DNA of 64,000 nt from Tomocerus qinae (Eukaryota > Arthropoda > Collembola > Entomobryomorpha > Tomoceridae). The DNA lies in contig CM034546.1 in assembly GCA_020055645.1 (NCBI GenBank), forward strand, positions 68,510,001 to 68,574,000. Direction: 5' to 3'. Position numbers and translations under genes: made by a program. Of this stretch, positions 50,820 to 62,830 are shown piece after piece. Each line of letters opens with the position of its first letter. Positions within the stretch are counted from its first letter, which is position 1. The notes below the pieces were generated by a model that was given only the letters and a program-made list of their open reading frames with translations, searched no databases and was not told the DNA's origin.

Positions 50820-52076
50820 CAGGGCCGGTGAAGTTTTCATGCTGCCCGGGCAAAAGCTATTTTGATGCCCCCTTTATACTAACTTTAAAGTCATTCCAGA
50901 ATTTAATTACGGGGAAATATTTTTATTGTGCCACATAATTATGCTAAAATTAAAATAGGCTATAGGGTAAGTAAAAGAAAGCCAAATTTAAAGCTCATAC
51001 TATAAGACTTAAGACTGAAAAGATTTAGGTGAGGCTTTTCGTGTTGACACGGTTTGGGTACGTCAAGAATGTTTACAGGATAGGATTGGGTTTCGGAGGG
51101 GGGCTAACATTTGATATAGATACCTTAAATGTATATATTCGCGCGTAGCGCGAAAATTTTTGGCATTTGTTTGACGAAAATGAATCTAAAATAGCCTAAA
51201 AATTGAAAACAATCGCGCGGAACTCGAATTTATTGTTACTTGCACACCTCAATGCGTCCCTGGAATAGATGCTGGTTGTATTGAGACGGTTTGCTTTGAA
51301 ACAGTTCGGATTGAGAAGGTTTGGCTTAAAACAGTTTGGGTAGAGACGGTTTGGGTTGAAACGGTTTGGGTTGAGACGGTTTAGGTTGAGACGGTTTGGG
51401 TCAAGACGGTTTGGTTCAAGACGGTTTAGTTTGAGACGATTTGGATTGACTTGATTAGTGTTGGGAAAACTGGGGTTTGAACAGTGTGGATGATGATAGT
51501 TTGAATTGACTCTATTTGGGTGGAGACGGCTTGGAAGGAAGATGAAATCACTAATTTTGTTATGAATGGGAGGACTACAAGCCAAGTGCTCAGTGCTCAC
51601 TTTTGAGGATTATTATTTTCGAACTAGGAATCGTACAATGCTAATTACTTTGTTTTTGTTTCAGTTTTTAATTAATGGAATTTTAAAATAAAAAATTTGC
51701 TCAGAGCTTAAGAAAATTTTGAAAAAAACAATAATTGATTCAAAAAAACTTAACAAGAAACTTAAAGAAGAAAGGCGAAAAGATAGGCAGATTACTAATG
51801 CGCAAAAATTTGTTTCAAACTCATTTTGAAGAAATATTCTGCCGTGATTATTACTAGTAAATCAATTTTAGGATTTGTAGAAGAGGTTATTGTTTGGTAC
51901 AATAATATAAAAACGCATATTAAAAAACACAACAGGTCTTTTGAGATTATAGTTTGTTTGGAATGCTAATAGGTCGGTCACATAACAAAAAAAATATTTT
52001 TCTTTTATTTTGCTGCCCCCCTCAGCTTGATGCCCGGTGCCGTCGCCCCGGTTGCCCCCCCAATTCCCCCGCCCTG
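50820..52076. mobile_element. hAT-like element E1 nested in the tip of E2 (1257 bp)
   Basis: Ends CAGGGCCGGTGAAG and ...CCCCGCCCTG (imperfect inverted repeat), flanked by TGCAGGGT at 50812-50819 and 52077-52084. That duplication consists of the last two bases of the E2 target repeat plus the first six bases of E2. Interior holds a 15-bp minisatellite. No transposase domain seen. Confidence 0.82.
51267..51470. repeat. 15-bp minisatellite in E1
   Basis: About a dozen units of ttgagacggtttggg with substitutions. The minus-strand frame rich in NPNRLN is a repeat artefact. Confidence 0.85.
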
Positions 52077-52549
52077 TGCAGGGTTGGCATTTATTTCACA
52101 TTTCAATGACTTTATATTGAAAATTGAAATAAATGAAATAAAATGAAATTAATTGAAATTAATGAAATAAAATGAAATAAAATGAAATTAATTGAAATTA
52201 ATGAAATAAAATGAAATTAATTGAAATTACAGACATGGCATTTATTTCATTTTTCAGGAAATATTTCTTGAAAAGTGAAATATTTGAAATATTTCGCGAA
52301 AAATGAAATAAATGAAATTTTTGAAATAAATGAAATAAATTAAACGCGCATGTGTATAGACATGCGCAGTTAATTTATTTCACTTGAAATAAATTGAAAT
52401 AAATTGAAATAAATGCCATGTACCCTATTTATTTCATTTATTTCAAATATTTCATTTTTCAAGGAAAGCGTAAGTGAAATATTTCGCGAAATATTTCAAA
52501 AATTTCACCTATTTATTTCAAGCGAAATATTTCAAGTGCCATGTTTGGA

Positions 52550-52925
52550 AATTAATGAAATAAAATGAAATTAATTGAAATTAATGAAATTAAATGAAAT
52601 TAATTGAAATTAATGAAATAAAATGAAATTAATTGAAATTAATGAAATAAAATGAAATTAATTGAAATTAATGAAATAAAATGAAATTAATTGAAATTAA
52701 TGAAATAAAATGAAATTAATTGAAATTAATGAAATAAAATGAAATTAATTGAAATTAATGAAATAAAATGAAATTAATTGAAATTAATGAAATAAAATGA
52801 AATTAATTGAAATTAATGAAATAAAATGAAATAAATTGAAATTAATGAAATAAAATAAAATTAATTGAAATTAATGAAATAAAATGAAATAAATTGAAAT
52901 TAATGAAATAAAATGAAATAAATAG
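52550..52925. repeat. 29-bp tandem array in E2
   Basis: About 13 units of aatgaaataaaatgaaatt + aattgaaatt, some perfect. Shorter stretches of the same motif occur at 52130-52230. Confidence 0.9.
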
Positions 52926-53221
52926 GGATGCATGGAGGACAGCATGCATGGACATTATTTCACCTTGGACAGGTGAAAGAAATGACTTTATTTCACATTT
53001 CTCTATTTATTTCAAGCGAAATATTTCACTTGCTAACCCTGTTTGCTTGGGTATACTAAATAGTCGCCCCTCGTCTCATTGAGCCTTACTATTTTAATGA
53101 AAATGTAAACGAACACTGAGATGAGCGATTGGATTTATGCATTGCAACTGAAGGAGAACTTATTGAGCACCTTTGGTTATCAAAAATATCGAAAGTACAA
53201 TTGCTCTGTACAAGTCAAATA

Positions 53222-53455
53222 GATATATCGGCCTTTAAGGATAAAGAACTCAATCCAATTTTCGTTTGCAGTGAAAAGACCCTCTCTCCATTTTTCGCTG
53301 GGCAGTGAAAAAGACCCTAATCCTACGTACTCAGAAGTAATGGAGACTAGAAACCCTCCTAAGCCTCAAATTTTAGTCTAACTTTTCATGTTAAAGGAGG
53401 GGTATCATTGGTGGTTTCTAGTCTCGGTTATTTATGAGTTCTTAATACGTACATT
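53222..53455. other. MITE left-arm remnant and small palindrome
   Basis: 53229-53330 begins TCGGCCTTTAAGGATAAAG and resembles the TA-type MITE left arm without a right arm. 53341-53428 is a hairpin with ends ggagactagaaacc / ggtttctagtctc. Confidence 0.45.
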
Positions 53456-54110
53456 GGGTTGAGGCCGTTGTTAGAAATGACGCCGAATCCCTTTTAAAAT
53501 AATTCAATTTAACATCTTGACATTCCCTTAGCATGTCGCCGGATATTATTCCCATGCTTCTATTTACTAAGGCTTTAAGCGAATTCTCCGCAAAAGCATG
53601 ACTTATAATATGTATGATTTCAAGCTATGTGAATGTTGAAAATTTAATGTATATCTAATTACGACGGCATCGATATTAACTGCCTGTACATGTCTCGTCT
53701 TAGCTGTAGAACCGAGTTTTCTAAACATTTCAAATATATTTGCCTTTATGTGTTGACTTCATAGCTCAGACTGGATGATGAAATAATAACATTATTAGTC
53801 CATTTGTATAATGGTTATTTTGGCTAAGGAATATTTACTCAATTTTTCCTAAGGCAAACCGTATGCTTGCTACCGGAATAAAATATTCTGTATGCCCGAG
53901 AGATCTATAGTCTAACAGGCAAAATCTTAAGTTTCCAATATATTGTGCTACTGTCGTATATAGTATAAAGTAATATTCTAACATTTTAGCATTAAACAAG
54001 CATAATGTACTTAATTTGATTGCTTTGCTCACAAAGGACAAAACCAAGCATTTATTAATTATTTACAAATGTAAACTTTTTAAAGCAGCTTTTGTTTTTA
54101 GCTAATATTG
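53456..54110. other. Gene-less copy of the B leader and spacer
   Basis: Starts with the B-gene leader (gttgttagaaatgacgccgaat...) and continues through the normal upstream spacer, but exon 1 and exon 2 are absent. Remnant of a deleted unit. Confidence 0.65.
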
Positions 54111-54112
54111 TA

Positions 54113-55184
54113 CAGGGTGTCAAACTAGGATTCAGGCCCTATGTATCTAAAGAACCGTAAGTAGCACGACAAAACCGTTGATACCAATCGAAAGCCCGTG
54201 TAAAGTTACATTGAAACACCAGTTTTCATCAACTTATTCCTACGCATTCGCTTACACCAGCAGTTCTCCAAAAAAATTGAAAATATAAATAAATCACTAC
54301 CTAATTCGTGACCAAATCTCTCGCGGGGGCTGAATTTAGGCAGCGGTACTGCGTTGCCACTGTTTCCGCTGTTGCCGCCGTTGCCGCTGGGAGGTATGGG
54401 GGTGAGCGGCAACAGCATAATAGCGGAGACAGTGGCAACAACGGCAACAGTGGCGACACGCTAGAACCCCTGGCGGCAACACGCTACAACCACTGGCGGC
54501 AACACGCTACAACCACTGGCGGCAACAGCGGCGACGCGCTACAACCACTTACAGCAACAGTGGCGACACGCTGCAACCATTAGCGGCAACACTGACCAGC
54601 GGCAACAGAGACACATTAATCTGGTTTCCTCTGTGTTGCTCTTGTCTTAGAGCATTGAGCTCAGAGCAACAGTGCACTGGCTTATATTAGGTTTAGCGGC
54701 AACCAGAGGAAATCAGATTAATGTGACTCTGTTGCCGCTAGTGGTTGCAACGTGTCGCCGCTGTTGCCGCAAGTGGTTGTAGCGTGTCGCCGCTGTTGCC
54801 GCTAGTGGTTGTAGCGTGTCGCCACTGTTGCCGCCAGTGGTTGTATCGTGTCGCCACTGTTGTCGCTATTATACTGTTGCCGCTGACCCCCATACCTCCC
54901 AGCGGCAACGGCGGCAAGAGCGGAAACAGTGGCAACACAGTACCGCTGCCTAAATTCAGCCCCGGCGACAGATTTGGTCACGAATTAGATAGTAATTTAT
55001 TTATATTTTCAACATTTTTTGGGAGAACTGCTGGTGGAAGCGAATGCGGAGGAATAAGTTGATGAAAACCGGTGTTTCAATGTAACTTTGCACGGGCTTT
55101 CGATTGGTATCAACGGTTTTGTCGTGCTACTTACGGTTCTTTAGATACATAGGGCCTGAATCCTAGTTTGACTTTGACACCCTG
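54113..55184. mobile_element. TA-flanked hairpin element (1072 bp)
   Basis: Begins CAGGGTGTCAAACTAGG and ends ACTTTGACACCCTG, with TA on each side (54111-54112, 55185-55186). Inverted arms of about 300 bp (to ~54420 and from ~54885) are almost perfect. The centre is GC-rich and repeats gcggcaacacgctacaacca-type units. B1 spacer near 17500 is uninterrupted. Probably a Tc1/mariner-type non-autonomous element. Confidence 0.82.
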
Positions 55185-55186
55185 TA

Positions 55187-56202
55187 GTTTAGCATCATGT
55201 ATAGGAAAATGTATATTCTTTCACACTTATACAATAGTTTTCCACTAATTAGTGTTCCACTGATTTAATAGATTATTTCACGCTAAACATTTTATTTTTG
55301 TTCGGTTTGTCTATATAGGGGTTTCAGTCTCACTAATATGTCTTTATTCAAAGATGCAGAAAATGTTTTTTAAAAGTTGTATTTTAATTTCAAGTAAAAG
55401 ATGCGTCGTTTTTTTCGTTCCTACATAAATGTGTCCGTAAATGAATATATTATGAGATATTAATGTGAATTCACTAAGTATGGAACAAACAGGACATTTG
55501 CCACCTAGCCAAATTTAAATATTTCTGTAATGAGTATTGTTGTTAAAGCTCAATATTTATTTGCTAATTGTATGCAGGTTGTAAAGTATGCAAATATTTT
55601 TAATCACTAAGTTGTATTCTATATTCATATTTAATATTAATTCTCATAATATTACAAATTATGTCAAAATCAAATAATTACAAAATAAAAATCCAATACT
55701 TTTTGTTTTTCATGGTACATAATTCGTACATTAGTATTATTGCCTGAACAAATTCGTATTGTTGTGTTAATTCTAGGTGTTGAAAACCTAACTATTATAG
55801 CTATCCATTAGGTTTCTACTAATTCCATGTTTTATGTATTAGTTACGGTGTAATTATTTAAATTATTTTCACGTATTAAAATTTTTGTTGCAGTATAGAA
55901 TACTTAGTTAACAAACAACGGCCGTATTGAGATTATCATGTTTTGCTTTAAGACATGACCATAACTGCTGTATCCATTAAGTTGGCACTAAATTAGTTGA
56001 GTATTAACTTATTAATATGTTTAAGACTGGGCTAACCCGCCCCACCCATGCTACAAACTTAAGTTATTTTTTATCATAATCTTACCTAATCTAAGTAAGG
56101 GGTAGGTTGGGCGCCTCACTTTAGTATAGGGCTTTTTACTCTTGCGGTTATCGAAGCCCATTGTTAACATACTCGTGTATTTTGTTTTGGTTGCAAAATA
56201 TA
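55187..56202. other. B7 3' spacer
   Basis: Close copy of 17500-18483. No gene. Confidence 0.6.
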
Positions 56203-56347
56203 TCGTCCTTAAAGGAACGAAAAAGCTAAAATCCATTTTTTGTTTGGTGGCTGAAAAATCCTATATCCATACGCTTGTTAGTAGAGTTAGGTGATTTCCT
56301 GAACCAAACAAAAATGGATTTTGGCTTTTTCGTTCCTTTAAGGACGA
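56203..56347. mobile_element. TA-flanked MITE, copy 4 (145 bp)
   Basis: Ends TCGTCCTTAAAGGAACGA and TCGTTCCTTTAAGGACGA, almost perfect hairpin arms, TA on both sides. Same place relative to B7 as copy 1 relative to B1. Confidence 0.82.
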
Positions 56348-56414
56348 TATTGTAAATTTTGAGTACCATGTTGAATACTGGTTCATCTTTATTGCAAAAT
56401 ATGCAACCAAATAT

Positions 56415-57687
56415 TTATGTAGGGGTCTCAACAGAAAGAAGTAAAGTCACACTGTAATTAATAATTTAAAACACAAATAGTATTGCCGTGTCCCGAATGA
56501 CCCCAAAAAATGGACCGATTTCCATCATTATAGGTCGAAGAGCTTTCATTTCCCTAATTAATTCCTTAGATACTAACACTAGTTTCCAGCGTTGTCGGAA
56601 ATTGATTGACAATTCATGTATCTGTCCACAACGAGTAAATCCCCATAGTTCTATGAAAAAGCACCCCGCTGACCAATACGCTGCAATAATATATATTGCA
56701 ATGCCTAGGTAGCGATACAGCTTAATGGTTGCAAAATTAGCTATAGGATGAATGAAAAACGCACATCCTATAAAAATCGGAATAATACATTTTATAGATC
56801 GCAACAAATTCTGATTGATGAGTAACAATTCCCGATACAGTTTGTTGGTCATATTTAATTTGTGACGAATTTCTGAATTATTACGTCCTTTCAGAATTGA
56901 CAAACTTTTAAGCCAATAGTATGTACTGTGAAAAATCAAAATAGAAATAGCAACAATCATACCTAATACAAGTAAGAAGTGCATAAAAATGAAGGTCTGT
57001 CCAAAAAATATACAAACAAGGCAGAAAACGTAGACGATGGTAGACATATAATTCAGATTGACAATCCAAGCAAATATGTGCAGTTCTGTGTAAACTAATA
57101 CAAAAGATGCTGATGGAAAGATGATGAAGAGAATAGGAATGGCTAGCTTAAAAAAATATCCACAAAGTTTGTAGAACAACGAGTTTTCAATTTCTGCAGC
57201 AATGTCCGGGAAGAGACCTTTAGGAAAATATTTTTAATCAGAAAATTCAAATTTCTCGTAATGGTATAGAATGAATCATATAATTTAAACAAGCTGATTA
57301 TGGTTTATTACATCAATTACCTCTAAATATTCCGTCGTATTGCAATATGTGAGTAAACGAAAGTGCAAAGTCATTTATCACGAAGTACAATGCCAAGTAT
57401 TCCAAAAAGGTGGAAATTCCCATTGCAACAAACATTAATAGTATCACAAATTGTACGATGGTTAGAGAAGGTTGCTTCGTGAAATTCATACTCAATAGAA
57501 GCGAGAAAGTGTAGCAGTTCATTAGAAACTGAGCCACAATGCCAGAATACGCTGAATATCGTTTTTTCTTGTTTGCTGTTGGAGTGACAATCAGTTTATT
57601 GGGGTCATAATCAAAAAATCCACATTTTAGAAAATCTGATATTTTAAAGTAGGTTTCGAAAGCCTCCCTCATTGCTTTAGTCGTCAT
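56415..57687 (-). pseudogene. Family B receptor B7, premature stop in last membrane segment
   Basis: Exons 57321-57687 and 56415-57217, with a ~100-nt intron. It matches B1 closely, but the codon CAA in ILFVFQVINYS is TAA here (56466-56468), cutting 17 residues from the last segment and leaving 372 aa. Two internal patches look like other copies: TIKLYRYLGIAIYI resembles B5, B2 and B8, and NLNYMSTIVYVF matches B3, where B1 differs. Expression is possible, but loss of the last segment makes function doubtful. Confidence 0.72.
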
Positions 57688-59119
57688 TTTGAATCCTACC
57701 GTTGAAATAGTATAAAAAATATTATCACAAAAAGGTACGTGAGATTTTAATTCCACAACTTAGCTGTATTTGTTCTGGGATGAGGTTTGTAATGGACTAT
57801 GATTGGAATTTGAATCCCTGAAGTTGAAAGCTGTTAGAAATGACGCAGAATGCCTTTTAAAATAATTGAATTCAACATTTAGCCATTCCCATTGCATGTC
57901 ACCGAATAATATTCCCATGTTTGTATTTATTATGGCTTTAAACGAATTCTCCGCAAAAGCATAACTTATAGGTAGGATTACAAGCTATATGAATGTTGAA
58001 ATTTTAATGTATATTTAATTACGACAAAATCGATGCAGACGATGCCCGTCCATGTCTCGTCATAGCTGTAGAACTAGTTTCTAGACATTTGCCTTTATAT
58101 GGCTTCATGGCCAAGACTGGATGTTGATGGTTTACAACATCATAAGTCCATTTGTATAATGGTTATTTTGGTTAAGGAATATTGAATTCTATTTTAGTAA
58201 ACGAAAGCGTATGCTTACTACCCGAAAATATATTCTGTGCCCGTGAGGTCTATATTTTAACTGACAAAATCTTAAGTTTCCCAATATATTGTGCTATATA
58301 GTATAAAATAATATTCTTACATTTTAGTATTAAACAAGCATAATGTAAGAGATTTCATTTCTTTGCTCACAAAAGTCAAGACCATGCATTTATTTATTAT
58401 TTGCAAATGTAAACTTTTTAAAGAGCTGTGGTTTATAGTTAGTATAGCTAATAAATAATTTATTTTAGCTTCATATATTATAGGAAATTGATCCTTTCAC
58501 ACTTATACAATAAGTTTTCCACTCATTAGTATTCCACATTCCACTGAATTAATACACTATTTCCACTATAAACATTATTTTATATTATTTTGTTTTTCAA
58601 GTAGTTTTAAATTCACTAAATATATGTCTTTATCCCAAGATGTAGAAAATGTTTTCTAAAGTTGTTCTATTTTCCTCATTTTTTTGTTCAGTCCTACATA
58701 AATGTGTGCATGAATGACTATAAGAGACAGTAAAGTGAAATCAGTAAAAACGAAATAAAGTATAGATTAATTACCACTAGACAAGAGTCAAAAATAAATA
58801 TTCATTTAATCAGTTCTAAATTGCTCTTTTGCTGTTCAAGTGTAAAATTTATTTCTATTTCATTTTTAAATCACAAAGTTGTATTCCATATTCATATTTA
58901 GTATTAATCTTTATATTAAAAATTACGTCTATATCAAATAAGTACAAAATTTTACACAATTCGTACGTATATTATTATGCATGGTTTTTTTTTATTTATG
59001 TTTTTTGAAAATGTGTATAGACTCAAGTTGTTTTCTGTAGGGTGGAAATTATAGTAACTACCAACTGTACCGCATCAAGACTCAGTTCTCTTTATAGTGA
59101 AAAACATGCAGCGAAGAGA
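57688..59119. other. B7 leader and B7/B8 spacer
   Basis: Close copy of the B1/B2 spacer, plus about 240 bases (58740-58980) absent there. Leader frame start at 57918 (MGILFGDMQWEWLNVE) parallels B1 and B3. No gene. Confidence 0.55.
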
Positions 59120-60797
59120 TTATTTCGTTGTCTTTACAGAAAGAAGTAAAGTCACACTGTAATTAATAATTTGAAACAGAAATAATATTGCAGTGTCCTG
59201 AGTGACCCCAAAAAATGGGCCGACTTTAACCATTATAGGTCGAAAAGCATTCATTTGTTTAATTGATACCTTAGACACTAATACTTGTTTCCAATATTGT
59301 GGAAATTTAATTGCCAATTCATGTATCTGTCCACAACGAGTGAATCCCCATATTTCTAATAAGAAGCACATTACTGACCAATACAAGGCTAAAAGATACA
59401 CCGTCATGCCCAAATAGTGATACAGCTTAATGGTTGCAAAATTAGCGATGGGGTGAATGCAAAACCCACATCCTAGAAGAATCGGAAGAATAAATTTAAA
59501 TGATCTCAGCACATTCTGATTGACGAGAAACAGTTCCTGATACAGTTTGCTGGCAATAACAAAATTGTGACGAATATCAGAATGATAATGTCCCTTCCCA
59601 TTCCCAATTGACAAACTTTTCATCCAATAGTATGTAGTGTGAAAATAGAAAACAATAATAGCAATAATCATAGCTATTACAAGTATGAAGTGAATAAAAA
59701 TGAAAGTCTGTGCAAAAAATATACAAAAAAGGCAGAAAATGTAGAGAGCGTAAGACATACAATTCAGATTGAGAATCCAAGCAAATATGTGTAGATCTGT
59801 GTAAACTAATACAAAAGATGCTGATAAAAGGATGATGAGGAGAAAAGGAACGGCGAGTTTAAGAGTATATCCACAAAGTTTGTAAAAGAAGTAATTTTCA
59901 ATTTCTGCAGTAATTTCCGGGAAAAGGCCTGTAAAAATTTTAAACACGATTTTTCTTTAGATTAAAATAACACTGTTGAATAAAATGTATACCTAGATAA
60001 ACAAGCTATGCTACCATATAGTATAATAGTTATCACTATCACATTTAAGTTAACATTTACTTCCACGTTTTGTTTATTATTACATTATTACTATTATTAT
60101 TACATTATTACATTAGTTTATAATTCGTAAATTTATGCAGTTATGTACGGCAATAAAGGCATGTGCCATCTGAAAATAATTCCCGTAATTACAAATTTGT
60201 AGGCTGGTATTTGTATTAGAAAATCAACTACACTTTTTGATCGCCTTAAAACATGAACTGCATACCATCATCTTTCAGAATAATAAATACAAATAATGCA
60301 CCGTATAATATTATGTAAATACAAATAAAAGATGACCGTTATAATATAAGTATTACAGCTAATAGTAAAAACTTAAAAATTTTGATTTTTGTTAAATAGC
60401 TTTAAAATATTGCCCTTGGTATTAACTTACGTCTAAATAATCTGTCGTATTGCAACATGAGGGTAAACGAAAGTGCAAAGACATCCATGACGAAGTACAA
60501 TGCCAAGTATTCCAAAAAGGTGAATATTCCCATGGCAACAAACATCAATAGTATAATAAATTCCACGATGGTTAAGGATGGCTGTTTCATGAAATTCAGA
60601 CTCAAAAGAAGCGAGAAAGTGTAGCAGTTCAATAGGAACAGAACCACAATGCCAGAATATACTGAATATCTTTTTCTCTTGTTGGTTGTTGGAGTGAGAA
60701 TTCCTTTTTGGTAGTCGTAATCAAAAAATCCACATTTTAGAAAATCGGATAGTTTAAAGTAGGTTTCGAAAGCCTCTCTCATAGCCTTACTCGTCAT
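59120..60797 (-). CDS. Family B receptor B8, complete (391 aa)
   Basis: Chemoreceptor-like protein, partner of B2. Exons 60431-60797 and 59120-59928 (1176 nt in all), same splice sites as B2. Exon 1 protein is identical to B2; exon 2 differs at about a dozen residues, nearly all in its last two thirds (for example GKGHYHSD, LVNQNVL, LGMTVYLL, FGVTQDTA). Ends INYSVTLLLSVKTTK. ATG at 60797, stop at 59120. Last receptor of the array. Confidence 0.8.
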
Positions 60798-61107
60798 TTT
60801 GAATTCTAAATTTGAAATAGTGTAACAACTACTATGACAAAAGTTACGTGAGCCTCTACAACTCAGTTTTATTTGTTCACGAATGAGGATTGCGATGGAG
60901 AATGTTTTGTAATTCGAAGGCTTATTTAAGCTGAAACCTTTTAGGAATGACGTAAAATGTTATATAAAATAATTCAATTTAGCATTTAGACATTCCCAAA
61001 TCATGTACTCGGATAGTATCCTCATGTGTCTGTGTATTACGGCATAAGGTGAATTCCAAGTATTATGTTAATATTAAATTACGACATCAAACCAGCGCCG
61101 ACTTAGT
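60798..61107. other. B8 leader, end of the array
   Basis: Nearly identical to the B2 upstream region except for a 32-base deletion at 61055 between short attc repeats. Homology ends at gacttagtc (61107). Confidence 0.65.
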
Positions 61108-61460
61108 CGATTAGATTAGCCGATTAGCCAACCCACCAGGCCCTACCAGATTGGCGCCAAGTCAAGCTAGGCGCCAATTCCTAAGAGCGGTAAAGCCATA
61201 AAAGCAAGCAAGCAAAGGAGGAGAGAGGAGAGAGAACCTTCCAGGTCGGAGCATCAGGCACGACTGAGCTGCTGCTCCCCGAGTGCCGCTATTTATACCT
61301 CCCAGTCCCCCTACCCAAGCTGTAGCTCCGCCCTAGCCTCCGCTGATTGGCTGCTGCTCCGCCCTAGTCTCTGCTGATTCGCTGCTACCACTAGCCCCTC
61401 TTTTCCAAGCTTGAACTGCTGCCTAGACGCCCCATGTATAGTTTCCCTATCTTACAATGA
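61108..61460 (-). promoter_or_regulatory. GC-richer promoter or LTR-like sequence
   Basis: On the minus strand, TATAAATAG (61289-61297) is followed about 30 bases later by GCTCAGTCGTG, an initiator-like motif. AATTGGCGCC, similar to a primer-binding start, lies further downstream. Upstream are CCAAT-like repeats (complement of tgattggctgctg). This suggests an LTR in minus orientation or a cellular promoter. No partner LTR or coding region. Confidence 0.35.
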
Positions 61461-61557
61461 TATAATTTCATCACCTCACAATGCTATACTTCATACTCAC
61501 ACTACTTCACGTGGTTTCCATGCTGCTCTCGCTTAGGTAGAACATGTGATTCCCATG

Positions 61558-61770
61558 CTGCATGCTTGCCATGTGCTTACCATGCCGTTCCACCCTGCTT
61601 CGATAGTACCCTCTACTCCATCTATCACAATTCAATTGAACTATTGATTCTATGCGGCATGCTTTCCATGTGCTTACCATGCCGTTCCACCCTGCTCTGA
61701 TAGTACCCTCTACTCCATCTATCACAATTCGTTTGAACTATATTTTCCATGCAGCATGCTTTCCATGCTG
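61558..61770. repeat. 97-bp tandem repeat, two copies plus a partial one
   Basis: catgctt(g/t)ccatgtgctt... recurs at 61561 and 61658, with a third start at 61756. Units share gccgttccaccctgct and ctctactccatctatcac. Confidence 0.85.
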
Positions 61771-61779
61771 CTTCATCTA

Positions 61780-62045
61780 TCACAATAATAATATACTATC
61801 TTTATTACTATAACTCACTACATCTATACCAACTAGTCACTATAACTCACTGCATCTATACTAACTACTCGCTATTAGTATAACTATGCACTACATCTAT
61901 ACTAACTACTCACTATAACTCACTACATCTATACTACCTATTCACTATAACTCACTACATTTATACTAACTACTCACAATAACTATACACTGTATCTCTA
62001 TTCACTATAGCTATATACTGTAATATCTATTCACTATAACTATAA
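61780..62045. repeat. ~30-bp degenerate minisatellite
   Basis: Repeats of ctataactcactacatctatactaa with variants, decaying toward the right end. Confidence 0.8.
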
Positions 62046-62453
62046 AATGAGTAAAACTTCTGAGAAACCTAGGTAACCGAAATTAATCTAGATAATTACT
62101 AAAACAAATAAATTAATTAATTTTTCCCATGATTATTTAGTCAAGAGGCGAGCGATCAAGAATAAAAATGAAGAGAGAATAATATTCGTTGCTCTCTGAG
62201 TGGAGGTTGAGAAGAGACTGAGATATTTTTAGATTTCTCCCCCACTTTCGTTCACAGAACGTTCTCGATGCCAGATGTTTCTCTAGAAAATAGTAGATAT
62301 ACTTATGGTTACTATAAGCACTAATTCCATTATTCACTAGCAGCATCCATAGCAAAGCATAAACTAAAAATTTCTTCCATTCATGCATCTATATATGTAT
62401 ACCTATAAAATGTGTGTATGTGTAAGTATAACTGTGATGAGGCTATGTAAGGA

Positions 62454-62830
62454 GTGAGTAGGTGTATGTGTGTGTAGCTATGTTATGTATATGTAGGTAT
62501 GTAAGGAGTAAGTAGGTGTATGTGTGTGTAGCTATGTTATGTATATGTAGGTATGCAGAAGTGAGTATGAGTATGTGTGAGTAGCTATGCTATGTATATG
62601 TAGGTATGTAAGGAGTGAGTAGGTGTATGCGTGTGTAGCTATGTTATGTATATGTAGGTATGTAAGGAGTGAGTAGGTGTATGTGTGTGTAGCTATGTTA
62701 TGTATATGTAGGTATGTAAGGAGTGAGTAGGTGTATGTGTGTGTAGCTATGTTATGTATATGTAGGTATGCAGAAGTGAGTATGAGTATGTATGTGGCTA
62801 TGTAAATGTATTTTTTGTAAGCCTATGCTA
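62454..62830. repeat. 54-bp tandem repeat, about seven units
   Basis: Units of gtgagtaggtgtatgtgtgtgtagctatg + ttatgtatatgtaggtatg; starts at 62461 and 62515 give the 54-bp period. Some units have a shorter variant (gcagaagtgagtatgag). Confidence 0.85.

Larger units (their letters stand above)
50814..53041. mobile_element. hAT-like element E2, host of a nested insertion
   Basis: Flanked by TTTGCTTG at 50806-50813 and 53042-53049. Inverted ends CAGGGTTGGCA / TGCTAACCCTG, the first split after six bases by element E1. Without E1 and its target duplication E2 is 963 bp, made mostly of gaaatatttcgcgaaa-type palindromes and a 29-bp tandem array. No transposase. Confidence 0.85.

Noticed and set aside
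51196..51600. NPNRLN-repeat frame of 134 codons
   Set aside because: Translation of the 15-bp minisatellite in element E1.
54308..55062. Frames in the GC-rich core of the hairpin element
   Set aside because: Caused by GC-rich tandem units inside inverted arms; no protein family features.
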